A stretch of 10,255 nucleotides of DNA from an uncultured Clostridium sp. (GCA_900550335.1 URRU01000058.1:1-10255); one strand, 5' to 3'; counted from the stretch's first letter, positions 1 to 6,196 are shown. A program made the numbers and translations. Notes: generated by a model not told the origin, from the letters alone.

Positions 1-18
1 CGCCTCTCTTGCGTTCAT
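1..18 (-). CDS. rsmB: 16S rRNA cytosine methyltransferase RsmB, N-terminal fragment
   Basis: Only the first six codons (M-N-A-R-E-A) are inside the window; the gene runs off its left edge. RsmB (Sun/Fmu) methylates C967 of 16S rRNA, and many members begin with M-N-A-R-E or a close variant. The ATG at 18-16 is preceded by an AGAGAGG ribosome binding site at 26-32 with 7 bases of spacing, and by a good promoter further upstream, so a gene start here is convincing. The identification rests on six residues plus context: in many Clostridia rsmB follows def, fmt, DUF116 and yugP. Any other gene beginning this way is possible but less likely. Confidence 0.68.
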
Positions 19-70
19 ATTATAACCTCTCTATCTTTATGCAATAAACTTGCATAGTAATCTAATATTA

Positions 71-100
71 ATTATACACTAAATAATAGAATTCTGTCAC
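71..100 (-). promoter_or_regulatory. Probable sigma-A promoter for rsmB
   Basis: On the minus strand a GTGACA -35 box (100-95) is followed after 18 bases by a perfect TATAAT -10 box (76-71). About 50 bases of leader then lead to the rsmB start. The -35 box lies in the unpaired gap of the palindromic element at 82-246, between its inner 23-bp arms and its outer 12-base arms, so that element shapes this promoter's DNA. The strong terminator at 620-652 upstream implies rsmB needs its own promoter. Confidence 0.6.
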
Positions 101-246
101 TCAAAAAAGAAGATGATATAGACAACGCACTCCAGGCTTCGACGTCACCCCCTTTTATCTAACACATTTAAAAGTTGCGTGACGTCTGTAGATTGTCGTA
201 GCTTTTGTCTATATACATCTTCTTTTGAGATAAAAATTCTATAATT
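82..246 (-). repeat. Structured palindromic element 1, unknown family
   Basis: This is a nested inverted repeat. The outer arms at 82-93 and 235-246 match at 11 of 12 positions. The main arms at 101-125 and 205-228 pair over 23 bp with two extra A on one side and one extra T on the other. A perfect inner stem, GACGTCAC at 141-148 and GTGACGTC at 179-186, encloses a loop with a further CTTTTA/TAAAAG pairing (152-157, 169-174). Between outer and inner stems lie two sequences shared with the element at 495-618. On the minus strand these are CGACAATCT (198-190), three bases before the inner stem, and GAAGCCTGGAG (140-130), directly after it. No open reading frame was found. It may be a structured RNA or a small mobile DNA. 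The strand given is only the one matching the second element; no evidence of transcription was seen. Confidence 0.7.
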
Positions 247-270
247 TTATGTATATCTTAACCTAAATTG

Positions 271-303
271 ACCGACACATATATTTTGTTGGCAGTTCCT
301 TTT
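271..303 (+). repeat. Terminator-like repeat, copy A
   Basis: The 19 bases at 280-298 (TATATTTTGTTGGCAGTTC) recur exactly at 472-490, and a close inverted relative forms the yugP terminator at 620-652. On the plus strand CCGACA (272-277) can pair with TGTTGG (287-292) with one G-T pair, and T-rich sequence follows from 299. It could be a weak plus-strand terminator or an old copy of a dispersed repeat. The repeat identity is certain; the terminator function is not. Confidence 0.5.
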
Positions 304-333
304 ACTTATTTTTCTATCCCCGAATTCCATATT

Positions 334-451
334 TAAAAAAGATAAATGATTGCTGTTGCAAGTTTTTTACAATCTGACTTTTGGCGGGTAATCACGAATT
401 AATTTGCATCGACAATTCCGCAAGCGCCACACACATATTTCTATCTTTTTC
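334..451 (+). repeat. Possible degenerate third structured element
   Basis: The segment lies between repeat copies A and B. An outer stem AAAAAGATA (336-344) pairs with TATCTTTTT (442-450). An inner stem TGGCG (382-386) pairs with CGCCA (425-429), and GAATT/AATTC lies further in. ACAATCT at 369-375 matches seven of the nine bases of the CGACAATCT motif of the two better elements and lies before the inner stem. No GAAGCCTGGAG follows the inner stem, so this may be a decayed or unrelated structure. Confidence 0.3.
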
Positions 452-461
452 CTTTAGGCTC

Positions 462-495
462 AGCTGGCACTTATATTTTGTTGGCAGTTCTTTTT
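462..495 (+). repeat. Terminator-like repeat, copy B
   Basis: Bases 472-490 repeat copy A (280-298) exactly and are followed by a T-rich run (TTCTTTTT) on the plus strand. The hairpin is imperfect: CTG and CA near 464-469 pair with TG and CAG near 482-487 around a G-G mismatch. No plus-strand gene lies upstream that would need a terminator. It reads more naturally as the mirror copy of the yugP terminator at the other end of the long inverted repeat. Confidence 0.45.
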
Positions 496-618
496 GTCTT
501 GAATAATTATTTGAAATGAACTCGACAATCTGGAAATGCCCCGCAACAGATTTAAGGTCTTATATAATTTTGCGGGGCATTGAAGCCTGGAGAGGAATTC
601 AAATAATTATTCAAGACA
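495..618 (+). repeat. Structured palindromic element 2, same family as element 1
   Basis: The outer arms are a perfect 21-bp inverted repeat (495-515 with 598-618). The inner stem AATGCCCCGCA (535-545) pairs perfectly with TGCGGGGCATT (571-581) around a 25-base AT-rich loop. CGACAATCT (523-531) lies three bases before the inner stem, and GAAGCCTGGAG (582-592) follows it directly. This is exactly the arrangement of element 1, but both stems differ wholly in sequence from those of element 1. Fixed sequence in the internal loop with freely changing stems is what a conserved fold looks like. No open reading frame or obvious promoter is present, and there is no T run after the 3' arm on either strand, so it does not look like a simple terminator. 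Confidence 0.72.
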
Positions 619-619
619 G

Positions 620-652
620 AAAAAAAGACTGCCACAAAATATTGTGACAGCC
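620..652 (-). terminator. Intrinsic terminator of the priA-yugP gene group
   Basis: On the minus strand an 11-bp stem (652-642 with 637-627, two G-T pairs) with a TATT loop is followed by seven T (626-620). It starts eight bases after the yugP stop codon, a textbook position for ending the operon. Its sequence is also the outer part of the long inverted repeat at 462-651 and resembles repeat copies A and B. Confidence 0.85.
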
Positions 653-659
653 CCTCCTA

Positions 660-1367
660 TTAATCATCTCTATTGTTTGCTATTAGTAATAGTCTTGCAA
701 GTTGTAGTATTGCAGTTAATGCCGCAGCAACATAAGTCATAGCAGCTGCAGATAATACTTTTCTACTATCTCTTGCTTCTCCACTATCGACAATACCTAA
801 ATCTTGTAACTGGAATAATGCTCTTTTTGAAGCATTAAATTCAACAGGAAGTGTTATTAACTGGAAGATTACTGTTGCAGAGAACATCAATATCCCAAGC
901 TGTAGCATAGTATTATTTCCAGAGAAGAATAAACCTACAAATATAAGTATCCAAGATAAACTAGAAGCAAAGTTTACAACAGGAACTATTGCCCCTCTTA
1001 TTTCTAGAGGCTTATATCCATAAGCGTGCTGTAGTGCATGTCCACATTCATGTGCTGCTACAGCAACAGAAGTTATAGATGTTCCGTAGTACACTTCTTC
1101 TGATAATCTAAGTACTTTTTTTCTTGGATCGTAATGGTCAGTTAAAGTCCCTCTTATTGGAACTACTCTAACATCTCTTATTCCATTTGCTGCTAAAATT
1201 CTCTCAGCAGTTTCTTGTCCATTATATCCACTACGAGATTTTATTCTAAAAAATCTATTTGTAGTTGATGATACTTTAAACTGTGCATACATTGTAAATA
1301 GTATCGCAGGTATTAAAATCATCATTGTTGGGTCGTAAAACATACCCATTCCATAATATGGCATCAT
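660..1367 (-). CDS. yugP: YugP-type membrane zinc metallopeptidase
   Basis: This 235-residue protein belongs to the neutral zinc metallopeptidase family typified by B. subtilis YugP. The HECGH motif at residues 106-110 supplies two zinc-binding histidines and the catalytic glutamate. E177 in the L-P-V-E-F-N-A-S segment is a likely further ligand. Hydrophobic segments at about 13-30, 126-148, 155-174 and 206-228 make it an integral membrane protein with a cytoplasm-proximal or membrane-embedded active site. The substrate is unknown; a role in membrane protein turnover is plausible by family. The start has a GGTGA ribosome binding site seven bases ahead and follows the DUF116 stop by 15 bases, so the two genes are probably co-transcribed. 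It is the last gene before a strong terminator. The start could be either of two adjacent ATG codons. Confidence 0.88.
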   Translation of the reverse strand: MMPYYGMGMFYDPTMMILIPAILFTMYAQFKVSSTTNRFFRIKSRSGYNGQETAERILAANGIRDVRVVPIRGTLTDHYDPRKKVLRLSEEVYYGTSITSVAVAAHECGHALQHAYGYKPLEIRGAIVPVVNFASSLSWILIFVGLFFSGNNTMLQLGILMFSATVIFQLITLPVEFNASKRALFQLQDLGIVDSGEARDSRKVLSAAAMTYVAAALTAILQLARLLLIANNRDD

Positions 1368-1382
1368 TTTAAAATCACCGTC

Positions 1383-2117
1383 CTATTTTCCTTTAAAAAA
1401 CGATACAGCTTCTCTTACCATATCCATATTTACCCTAGTGTCAAAGCAAGGTCCATTAGGTCTTTCATTATATACACCAAGTACTGGAATTCCCTTGACA
1501 TCTATTATTCCCTCAGTTAAATCTCTCTCGCAAGCAACTGCAATTACTGCTTTAGGTCTATTTTCTATTATAACCTTTCTTGCTAAAGTCCCACCTGTAG
1601 CTATAAATACATGCACATCTTCATCATCTCCCAATTTTGCAAGATCTGCTATATTACATAGTCCACATCTAGCACAGTTTTCTATTGTAGATGTAACTCT
1701 AAATTTACATGTATGCTGCTGTAGACAATGAGGTAATAATACTAGTATATCCTTACCCTTCAAAGAATATTTTCCAGTTCTAACATAGCTATTATTTAAT
1801 TTAATAAAAACTCTTCTAATTCCACTCTTAGACATACCTGCAAGCTCTGAAATCACTACAATTATAGGATATAATGTCTTTACAATTCTATAATTTATCT
1901 TCATTAGACTAGGGCTTACTTTTTTATCATCTAAAACTTTTTTAGTTATAATTGCAGAAAATAAGAATATAATCGCAATTATAGAAATAAGAGCTATACT
2001 TATGTATATTATTAAACTAGGTGTTCCAGCTACTAAAAAATCACCTATCAAAGTAATTGCCAGTAGCACAGAAAATAAAATAGCTATACTTATTGAATAT
2101 TTCTTCATATCTGACAT
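1383..2117 (-). CDS. DUF116 family membrane-anchored cysteine-rich protein
   Basis: The product has 244 residues. Two membrane helices (about 8-30 and 34-58) are followed by a soluble domain typical of DUF116. That domain holds seven cysteines: C131 after LLPH, C137, the C-A-R-C-G-L-C cluster at 148-154, C196 in V-A-C-E-R-D-L, and C224 in N-G-P-C-F-D. The spacing suggests a metal or iron-sulfur site, which is inferred and not established. No enzymatic role is known to me. It starts eight bases after the fmt stop, and an AGGTGA ribosome binding site overlaps that stop, so translation is probably coupled to fmt. A second ATG three codons in is a possible alternative start. Its constant place beside fmt and yugP in Clostridia hints at a membrane or translation-linked task, but context alone cannot settle this. 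Confidence 0.85.
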   Translation of the reverse strand: MSDMKKYSISIAILFSVLLAITLIGDFLVAGTPSLIIYISIALISIIAIIFLFSAIITKKVLDDKKVSPSLMKINYRIVKTLYPIIVVISELAGMSKSGIRRVFIKLNNSYVRTGKYSLKGKDILVLLPHCLQQHTCKFRVTSTIENCARCGLCNIADLAKLGDDEDVHVFIATGGTLARKVIIENRPKAVIAVACERDLTEGIIDVKGIPVLGVYNERPNGPCFDTRVNMDMVREAVSFFKGK

Positions 2118-2125
2118 AATATCAC

Positions 2126-3055
2126 CTATGAAAGAACAGCTCCAGTTTCTACACTGTTACCTTTTATATATTCTGATACAGGCATTCTCTTTTTATTTGG
2201 CATCTGCATTTCTTTTATTAAAATTACGCCATCTCCTGTACTCACTTTTATCCCCATTTTATCTGTACCTAGTATAGTACCAGGTTCTTTATTGCTAGTT
2301 TCGTTTAATACTTCTGTTTTCCAGATTTTCATTTTTCCTTCATTGTATATAGCATAAGCACTTGGCCAAGGATTAACTCCTCTAACTAGGTTATGTATTT
2401 CTCTTGAAGTTTTGCTAAAGTCTATATGACCTAATTCTTTATCCATTGTAGGTGCATAAGTAAATTCCTCATGATTCTGCTGAATTCTTGGAGCTTTTCC
2501 TTCTGCTATTAAATCAACAGTTTCTTTTAATACCTCTGCTCCTTCAACCATCATTATATCGTGAAGTTCACCAGCTGTTATCTGATCATCTAACTTAAAT
2601 TCTCTTGTTAGTATCATATCACCTGTGTCTAGTCCTTCATCCATGTACATTGTAGTAACACCTGTTTTTTCTTCACCATTTATTATTACCCAGTTTATAG
2701 GTGCTGCTCCTCTGTATTTTGGAAGTAAAGATACATGCACATTTACGCATCCGAATTTTGGTATTTCTAATATTTCTTTTGGAAGTATCTGTCCAAATGC
2801 TACAACTACTATTAAATCTGGATTTATTTCTTTTATAGTCTGAACAAATTCTTCATCTCTAGCTCTAACTGGCTGATATACTGGTATATCGTGTTCAACA
2901 GCTAGTTCTTTTACTGGTGGCATTGCCAATTTTTTACCTCTGCCTTTTGGTTTATCAGGCTGAGTAACTACAGCTAGTATCTCATGCTTTTCATCTATTA
3001 ATTTCTGTAAGCATGGAACAGCTATATCTGGAGTACCCATAAATACAACTTTCAT
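2126..3055 (-). CDS. fmt: Methionyl-tRNA formyltransferase
   Basis: Fmt transfers a formyl group from 10-formyltetrahydrofolate to methionyl-initiator tRNA in the cytoplasm, preparing it for translation start. The 309-residue length is normal. The N-terminus has the M-G-T-P-D start of the Rossmann-like catalytic domain. The N-V-H-V-S-L-L-P-K-Y-R-G-A-A-P block at 105-119 carries catalytic N105 and H107, and D143 in G-L-D-T-G-D-M completes the active site. The C-terminal tRNA-binding domain covers roughly 205-309. The ribosome binding site is weak (AGGA, nine bases before ATG). The 128-base gap from def is AT-rich; no promoter stands out there. Fmt acts just before Def in the life of formyl-methionine, and the two genes are neighbours as in many bacteria. 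Confidence 0.97.
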   Translation of the reverse strand: MKVVFMGTPDIAVPCLQKLIDEKHEILAVVTQPDKPKGRGKKLAMPPVKELAVEHDIPVYQPVRARDEEFVQTIKEINPDLIVVVAFGQILPKEILEIPKFGCVNVHVSLLPKYRGAAPINWVIINGEEKTGVTTMYMDEGLDTGDMILTREFKLDDQITAGELHDIMMVEGAEVLKETVDLIAEGKAPRIQQNHEEFTYAPTMDKELGHIDFSKTSREIHNLVRGVNPWPSAYAIYNEGKMKIWKTEVLNETSNKEPGTILGTDKMGIKVSTGDGVILIKEMQMPNKKRMPVSEYIKGNSVETGAVLS

Positions 3056-3183
3056 CTACATTCATCCTACTTTCTTAATTTACTATTTCTTTATACTATA
3101 TTTGATCTATATTATTTGTACTGTATTCAATTTATACTCTTTATCATATTTATTAGATAAATCAATTTTATTTAATAAACCAA

Positions 3184-3624
3184 TTATTTTTCTACTCTAT
3201 CAACAAATAATATTCCATCTAAGTGGTCTAATTCATGGCAGAAAGCTCTTGCAAGTAATTCTTCTCCTGCTAATTCAAATTCTTTTCCGTATCTGTCCTG
3301 AGCTTTAACCTTTACAAAGTATGGTCTAGTAACAGGTTCATTTATATTGTCTACACTTAGGCATCCTTCTATATCAGTTTGTTTTCCAGATGCTTCTATT
3401 ATTTCTGGGTTTATTAATTCTATAATTCCTTCACCTATATCTATAACAACCGCTCTTTTTAACATACCAACCTGAGGTGCTGCAAGACCTACACCATCTG
3501 CTTCGTACATAGTGTCAGCCATATCATCTAATAACTGTCCTAATTTTTCATCGAATTTTGTAACTGGTTTACATTTTTTTCTTAATACTGGTTCTCCCAT
3601 TTTTGTAACTCTTCTTAAAGCCAT
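3184..3624 (-). CDS. def: Peptide deformylase
   Basis: Def removes the formyl group from the N-terminal methionine of new proteins, using a bound metal ion, usually iron. All three family motifs are present in this 146-residue protein: G-V-G-L-A-A-P-Q at 44-51, E-G-C-L-S at 86-90 with metal ligand C88, and H-E-L-D-H-L-D-G at 130-137 with ligands H130 and H134 and catalytic E131. The proline that often follows the second motif is not there (EGCLSV-D), and a cysteine replaces the common glutamine before the HExxH motif; both changes are acceptable in clostridial members. The protein is short, without the C-terminal extension of E. coli Def. A full AGGAGG site eight bases before the ATG supports the start. 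Confidence 0.97.
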   Translation of the reverse strand: MALRRVTKMGEPVLRKKCKPVTKFDEKLGQLLDDMADTMYEADGVGLAAPQVGMLKRAVVIDIGEGIIELINPEIIEASGKQTDIEGCLSVDNINEPVTRPYFVKVKAQDRYGKEFELAGEELLARAFCHELDHLDGILFVDRVEK

Positions 3625-3694
3625 TTTTTATTCCTCCTAATAACCGTTTTAACTGTTCTTTTTAATAATAAGTTTTATTTTTTATTTTTATATT

Positions 3695-3871
3695 TTAAAG
3701 TACGCTATTTGGATTTACCGATATTGAAATATTTATTCCCTTATCAAATACAACATCTCTTTTTGTTATACATACATATTTAATTATACCCTTTAAAAGA
3801 TTAATTTCAACACCATCATCCTTAAATAATATCTGCCATCTGTAATTTTTATTTATTCCATTCCATGGGAT
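3695..3871 (-). pseudogene. priA: Separated C-terminal domain of PriA beyond two stop codons
   Basis: Downstream of the TAG (3889-3887) that ends the long priA frame, and after a second in-frame TAA (3874-3872), the same frame reads I-N-K-N-Y-R-W-Q-I-L-F-K at 3856-3821 and continues to V-N-P-N-S-V-L before a TAA at 3697-3695. Residues of the type K-I-N-x-x-Y-R-W-Q and a final S-V-(D/N)-x-N-P-x-S are the normal end of PriA, the domain that contacts DNA and single-strand binding protein in studied homologues. Between the last good upstream residues (about 3903) and I-N-K-N, 14 codons stand where about nine are expected from recalled homologues, consistent with some 15 extra bases. No ribosome binding site or good start codon precedes the segment, so it is unlikely to be made alone. 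Confidence 0.8.
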
Positions 3872-3877
3872 TTACGC

Positions 3878-3905
3878 AAAAAGCACCTATAGCAGGTACA
3901 GTGCT
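3878..3905 (-). other. Small hairpin with T run at the priA break
   Basis: On the minus strand AGC (3905-3903) and ACCT (3897-3894) pair with AGGT (3888-3885) and GCT (3884-3882). The loop is GCTAT, and ACTGT forms a bulge on the 5' side. TTTT follows at 3881-3878. The hairpin spans the TAG stop of the long priA frame. It resembles a weak terminator or a small inserted palindrome. Its position exactly where PriA similarity is lost is the main reason to record it. Confidence 0.35.
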
Positions 3906-6196
3906 GTTATCTTACTGTCTCTTCCTTTAAATAAATATCTTAAAGAATTATACATCGAGTATGCATTTTTCTCTACCAGTTTTTCATTTTCTCCACTTAT
4001 AACAACACTTATCATATTATTAAATGGAGGGTATTCAAAAGTCTCTCTGATTTTAATTTCATTTTCATAAAATTTTTCAAAATCATACTCCATCGCACAT
4101 TTTATCGCATAATGGTCTGTATTATAAGTCTGAAGCACAACTTCTCCTTCTTTATCTGCTCTTCCTGCTCTTCCTGCAACCTGCGTAATTAACTGGAATG
4201 TTGTTTCAAAGCTTTTAAAATCAGGGAAGTTTAACATCATATCCGCCGAAATTATTCCTACTAATGTAACATCAGAAAAATCTAGCCCCTTAGAAATCAT
4301 CTGAGTGCCTATTAAAACATCTGCCTCTTTATTTCTAAATTTCTCTAAAATTTCCTCTGTCGCACCTTTTCTTGCGGTAGTATCCTTATCCATTCTAAGC
4401 ACCTTAATTTCTGGAATCAGATGTTTTAGCTCTTCTTCTATCCTCTGAGTTCCTGTTCCAAAAGGTCTTAAATAGTTGCTACCACATTCTGGGCATTCAC
4501 TAGGTACCTGTTTTTCGTATCCACAGTAGTGACATCTAGCTGTATTGCTTCTTTTGTGGTATGTAAGAGAAATATCGCAGTTTTCACATTTCATAACATA
4601 TCCACAACTTCTGCAAGACACAAAGTTTGCATATCCTCTTCTATTTAAGAATAAAATCGTCTGATTTTTTTCTAAAGTATTTTTCTTTATTTTTTCTATC
4701 AAAGTCGAGCTAAATATACTTTTATTTCCCATTCCTAGCTCGGCCTTCATATCTACAACCTCTATCTTAGGCAATGGCTTAGAATTTGCCCTTTTATCTA
4801 TCTTTAATAGTTTATATTCTCCATTTTTTGCTTTATAGTATTCCTCAACTGAAGGTGTAGCCGATCCCATTACCAAGGTTACATTATTTTTAAATGACAT
4901 ATATCTTGCAACCTCAAGTGCACTAAACTTAGGATTCATCTCTGACTTATAAGCAGATTCGTGGAATTCGTCTATTATAACAACTCCCAAGCTCCTAAAT
5001 GGTGCAAATAGTGCAGACCTTGCTCCAATAAGTATTCTTATCTCGCCTTTTTTGACTGCCCTAAAAACATCGTGTTTTTCTCCTTCAGATAATTGACTGT
5101 GGAAAACTCCTACTATATCGCCAAATCTGTTCTTTATTCTAGCAACAGTTTGAGGTGTAAGAGAAATCTCTGGAACAAGGATTATACTATCTAGGCCTTG
5201 AGAAAGTGCATACTCCACTATATCCATATACACTTCTGTTTTCCCACTTCCTGTTATCCCATGAAGTATGTAAGGCTTTTTATCTTCGTTAAACATCTCA
5301 TTTTTTACAACCTCAGCAACTTCTCTCTGCTGCTCATTTAATTCTATTTTCTTTGATTCAGCACTATATCTCGATTCAGGCTTTCTATAATAAGCTTTCA
5401 TTGTAAAATCGAGTAACCCTCTATCTTTCAATGAATTTATACTTTGCTTAGAAACCTTTAAAATATCGACAATATCGTTTATCTCAGCTTCCTCATTTAA
5501 TTTAAGAAATTCTATAATTTCTCTTTGCTTATTTCCTATTCTTATCTTATTCTCAGAAATATACTCCTCTGTATCATCTTCATCGTATCTTAGACTTACA
5601 AAGCACATATTCTTTTCATTTTTTGTGTTAGCATATTCCCATTTTATATCTACAACACCTTTATTCTTCATTCTGTGTAGTATATTATTTATATTTTCCA
5701 AGTATTTTAGCTTTTCTACCTTAATTTTTCCTTTATTTTCCGAAATTTTTATTGCAACTTTTTTCTCATCATCAGATAGAGAATCAATCTTTTCTAAATA
5801 ATCATTTTTTAAAACTGCAACCTTATAATTTTTTAACTTAAGTCCCTTTGGATAAATCATATTTATACATTCCATATATGTGCAAATATATCTATTCTTC
5901 ATCCAATGAACTAGCTCAAGTTGCTCAGGTAAAAACAACGGCTCTTCATCTAAAATATCTACTATTTCCTTAATTTTAAATTTTTTATCTGAATTCTCTT
6001 CCTCTAAACCTTTTTCATCTCCAAAATTATTCTTAATCTTAAAGACAAAAGCCTCTATAGGTTTATTACCCTTTCCAAAAGGAACTAAAACTCTATGTCC
6101 TACTCTTAGGACATCCTCTAGAAATTCTGGGATTTTATAAGTGAAGAGATTATCCGTATAAACTGTATTACTTCTGACTATAACCTCTGCATACAT
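3887..6196 (-). CDS. priA: Primosomal replication restart helicase PriA, lacking its C-terminus
   Basis: PriA recognises stalled forks and reloads the replicative helicase using 3'-5' ATP-driven unwinding. In this 769-residue frame the N-terminal DNA-binding domain (about 1-110) starts M-Y-A-E-V-I-V. The Walker A motif G-S-G-K-T is at 316-320, the DExH box D-E-F-H at 409-412, and S-A-T-P at 445-448. Eight zinc cysteines lie at 528, 531, 537, 540, 555, 558, 568 and 571. Motif V G-T-Q-M-I-S-K-G is followed by Q-V-A-G-R-A-G-R ending at 679. Two positions differ from the usual D-E-E-H and E-R-T-F-Q. The frame ends at L-Y-L-L before the last roughly 60 residues, which remain encoded downstream. 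An AGGAGG site ten bases before ATG supports the start. A hairpin terminator separates it from coaBC, so it may have its own promoter, which I could not identify. Confidence 0.93.
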   Translation of the reverse strand: MYAEVIVRSNTVYTDNLFTYKIPEFLEDVLRVGHRVLVPFGKGNKPIEAFVFKIKNNFGDEKGLEEENSDKKFKIKEIVDILDEEPLFLPEQLELVHWMKNRYICTYMECINMIYPKGLKLKNYKVAVLKNDYLEKIDSLSDDEKKVAIKISENKGKIKVEKLKYLENINNILHRMKNKGVVDIKWEYANTKNEKNMCFVSLRYDEDDTEEYISENKIRIGNKQREIIEFLKLNEEAEINDIVDILKVSKQSINSLKDRGLLDFTMKAYYRKPESRYSAESKKIELNEQQREVAEVVKNEMFNEDKKPYILHGITGSGKTEVYMDIVEYALSQGLDSIILVPEISLTPQTVARIKNRFGDIVGVFHSQLSEGEKHDVFRAVKKGEIRILIGARSALFAPFRSLGVVIIDEFHESAYKSEMNPKFSALEVARYMSFKNNVTLVMGSATPSVEEYYKAKNGEYKLLKIDKRANSKPLPKIEVVDMKAELGMGNKSIFSSTLIEKIKKNTLEKNQTILFLNRRGYANFVSCRSCGYVMKCENCDISLTYHKRSNTARCHYCGYEKQVPSECPECGSNYLRPFGTGTQRIEEELKHLIPEIKVLRMDKDTTARKGATEEILEKFRNKEADVLIGTQMISKGLDFSDVTLVGIISADMMLNFPDFKSFETTFQLITQVAGRAGRADKEGEVVLQTYNTDHYAIKCAMEYDFEKFYENEIKIRETFEYPPFNNMISVVISGENEKLVEKNAYSMYNSLRYLFKGRDSKITALYLL

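Larger units (their letters stand above)
462..651. repeat. Long imperfect inverted repeat enclosing element 2
   Basis: The arms of structured element 2 continue outward far beyond its core. The left arm (about 462-515) and the inverted right arm (about 598-651) share, from inside out, a perfect 21-bp block, a T/A run of unequal length, GGCAGT, ATATTTTGT and a GCTG-x-CAC block, with small bulges. The whole unit is about 190 bp with roughly 50-bp imperfect terminal repeats and no coding capacity. This resembles a miniature inverted-repeat element, although no flanking target-site duplication is evident. The right arm includes the yugP operon terminator, and the left arm includes repeat copy B. 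Confidence 0.55.

Noticed and set aside
82-618. CRISPR array, attC sites, retron RNA or known riboswitch in the yugP-rsmB gap
   Set aside because: There are no regularly spaced direct repeats, no integron-type core sites, no reverse transcriptase or cas gene nearby, and no recognised riboswitch core. The elements face opposite ways and lie before, not after, the rsmB promoter.
1438-2277. Plus-strand open frames of 91-97 codons opposite DUF116 and fmt
   Set aside because: They lie antisense to well-recognised genes, have no ribosome binding site and encode low-complexity hydrophobic or Ser-rich sequence.
3056-3183. Possible promoter between def and fmt
   Set aside because: Several TTGA and TATA-like words occur in this AT-rich stretch, but none have an acceptable 16-18 base spacing with good matches at both boxes.
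3102-3308. 68-codon plus-strand open frame covering the def-fmt gap
   Set aside because: It overlaps the end of def on the other strand, has no ribosome binding site and resembles no known protein.
3872-3889. A single sequencing error as the cause of the priA break
   Set aside because: Two in-phase stops separate two segments that are in the same frame, so one substitution or indel cannot restore the gene; at least two changes or an inserted segment are needed.
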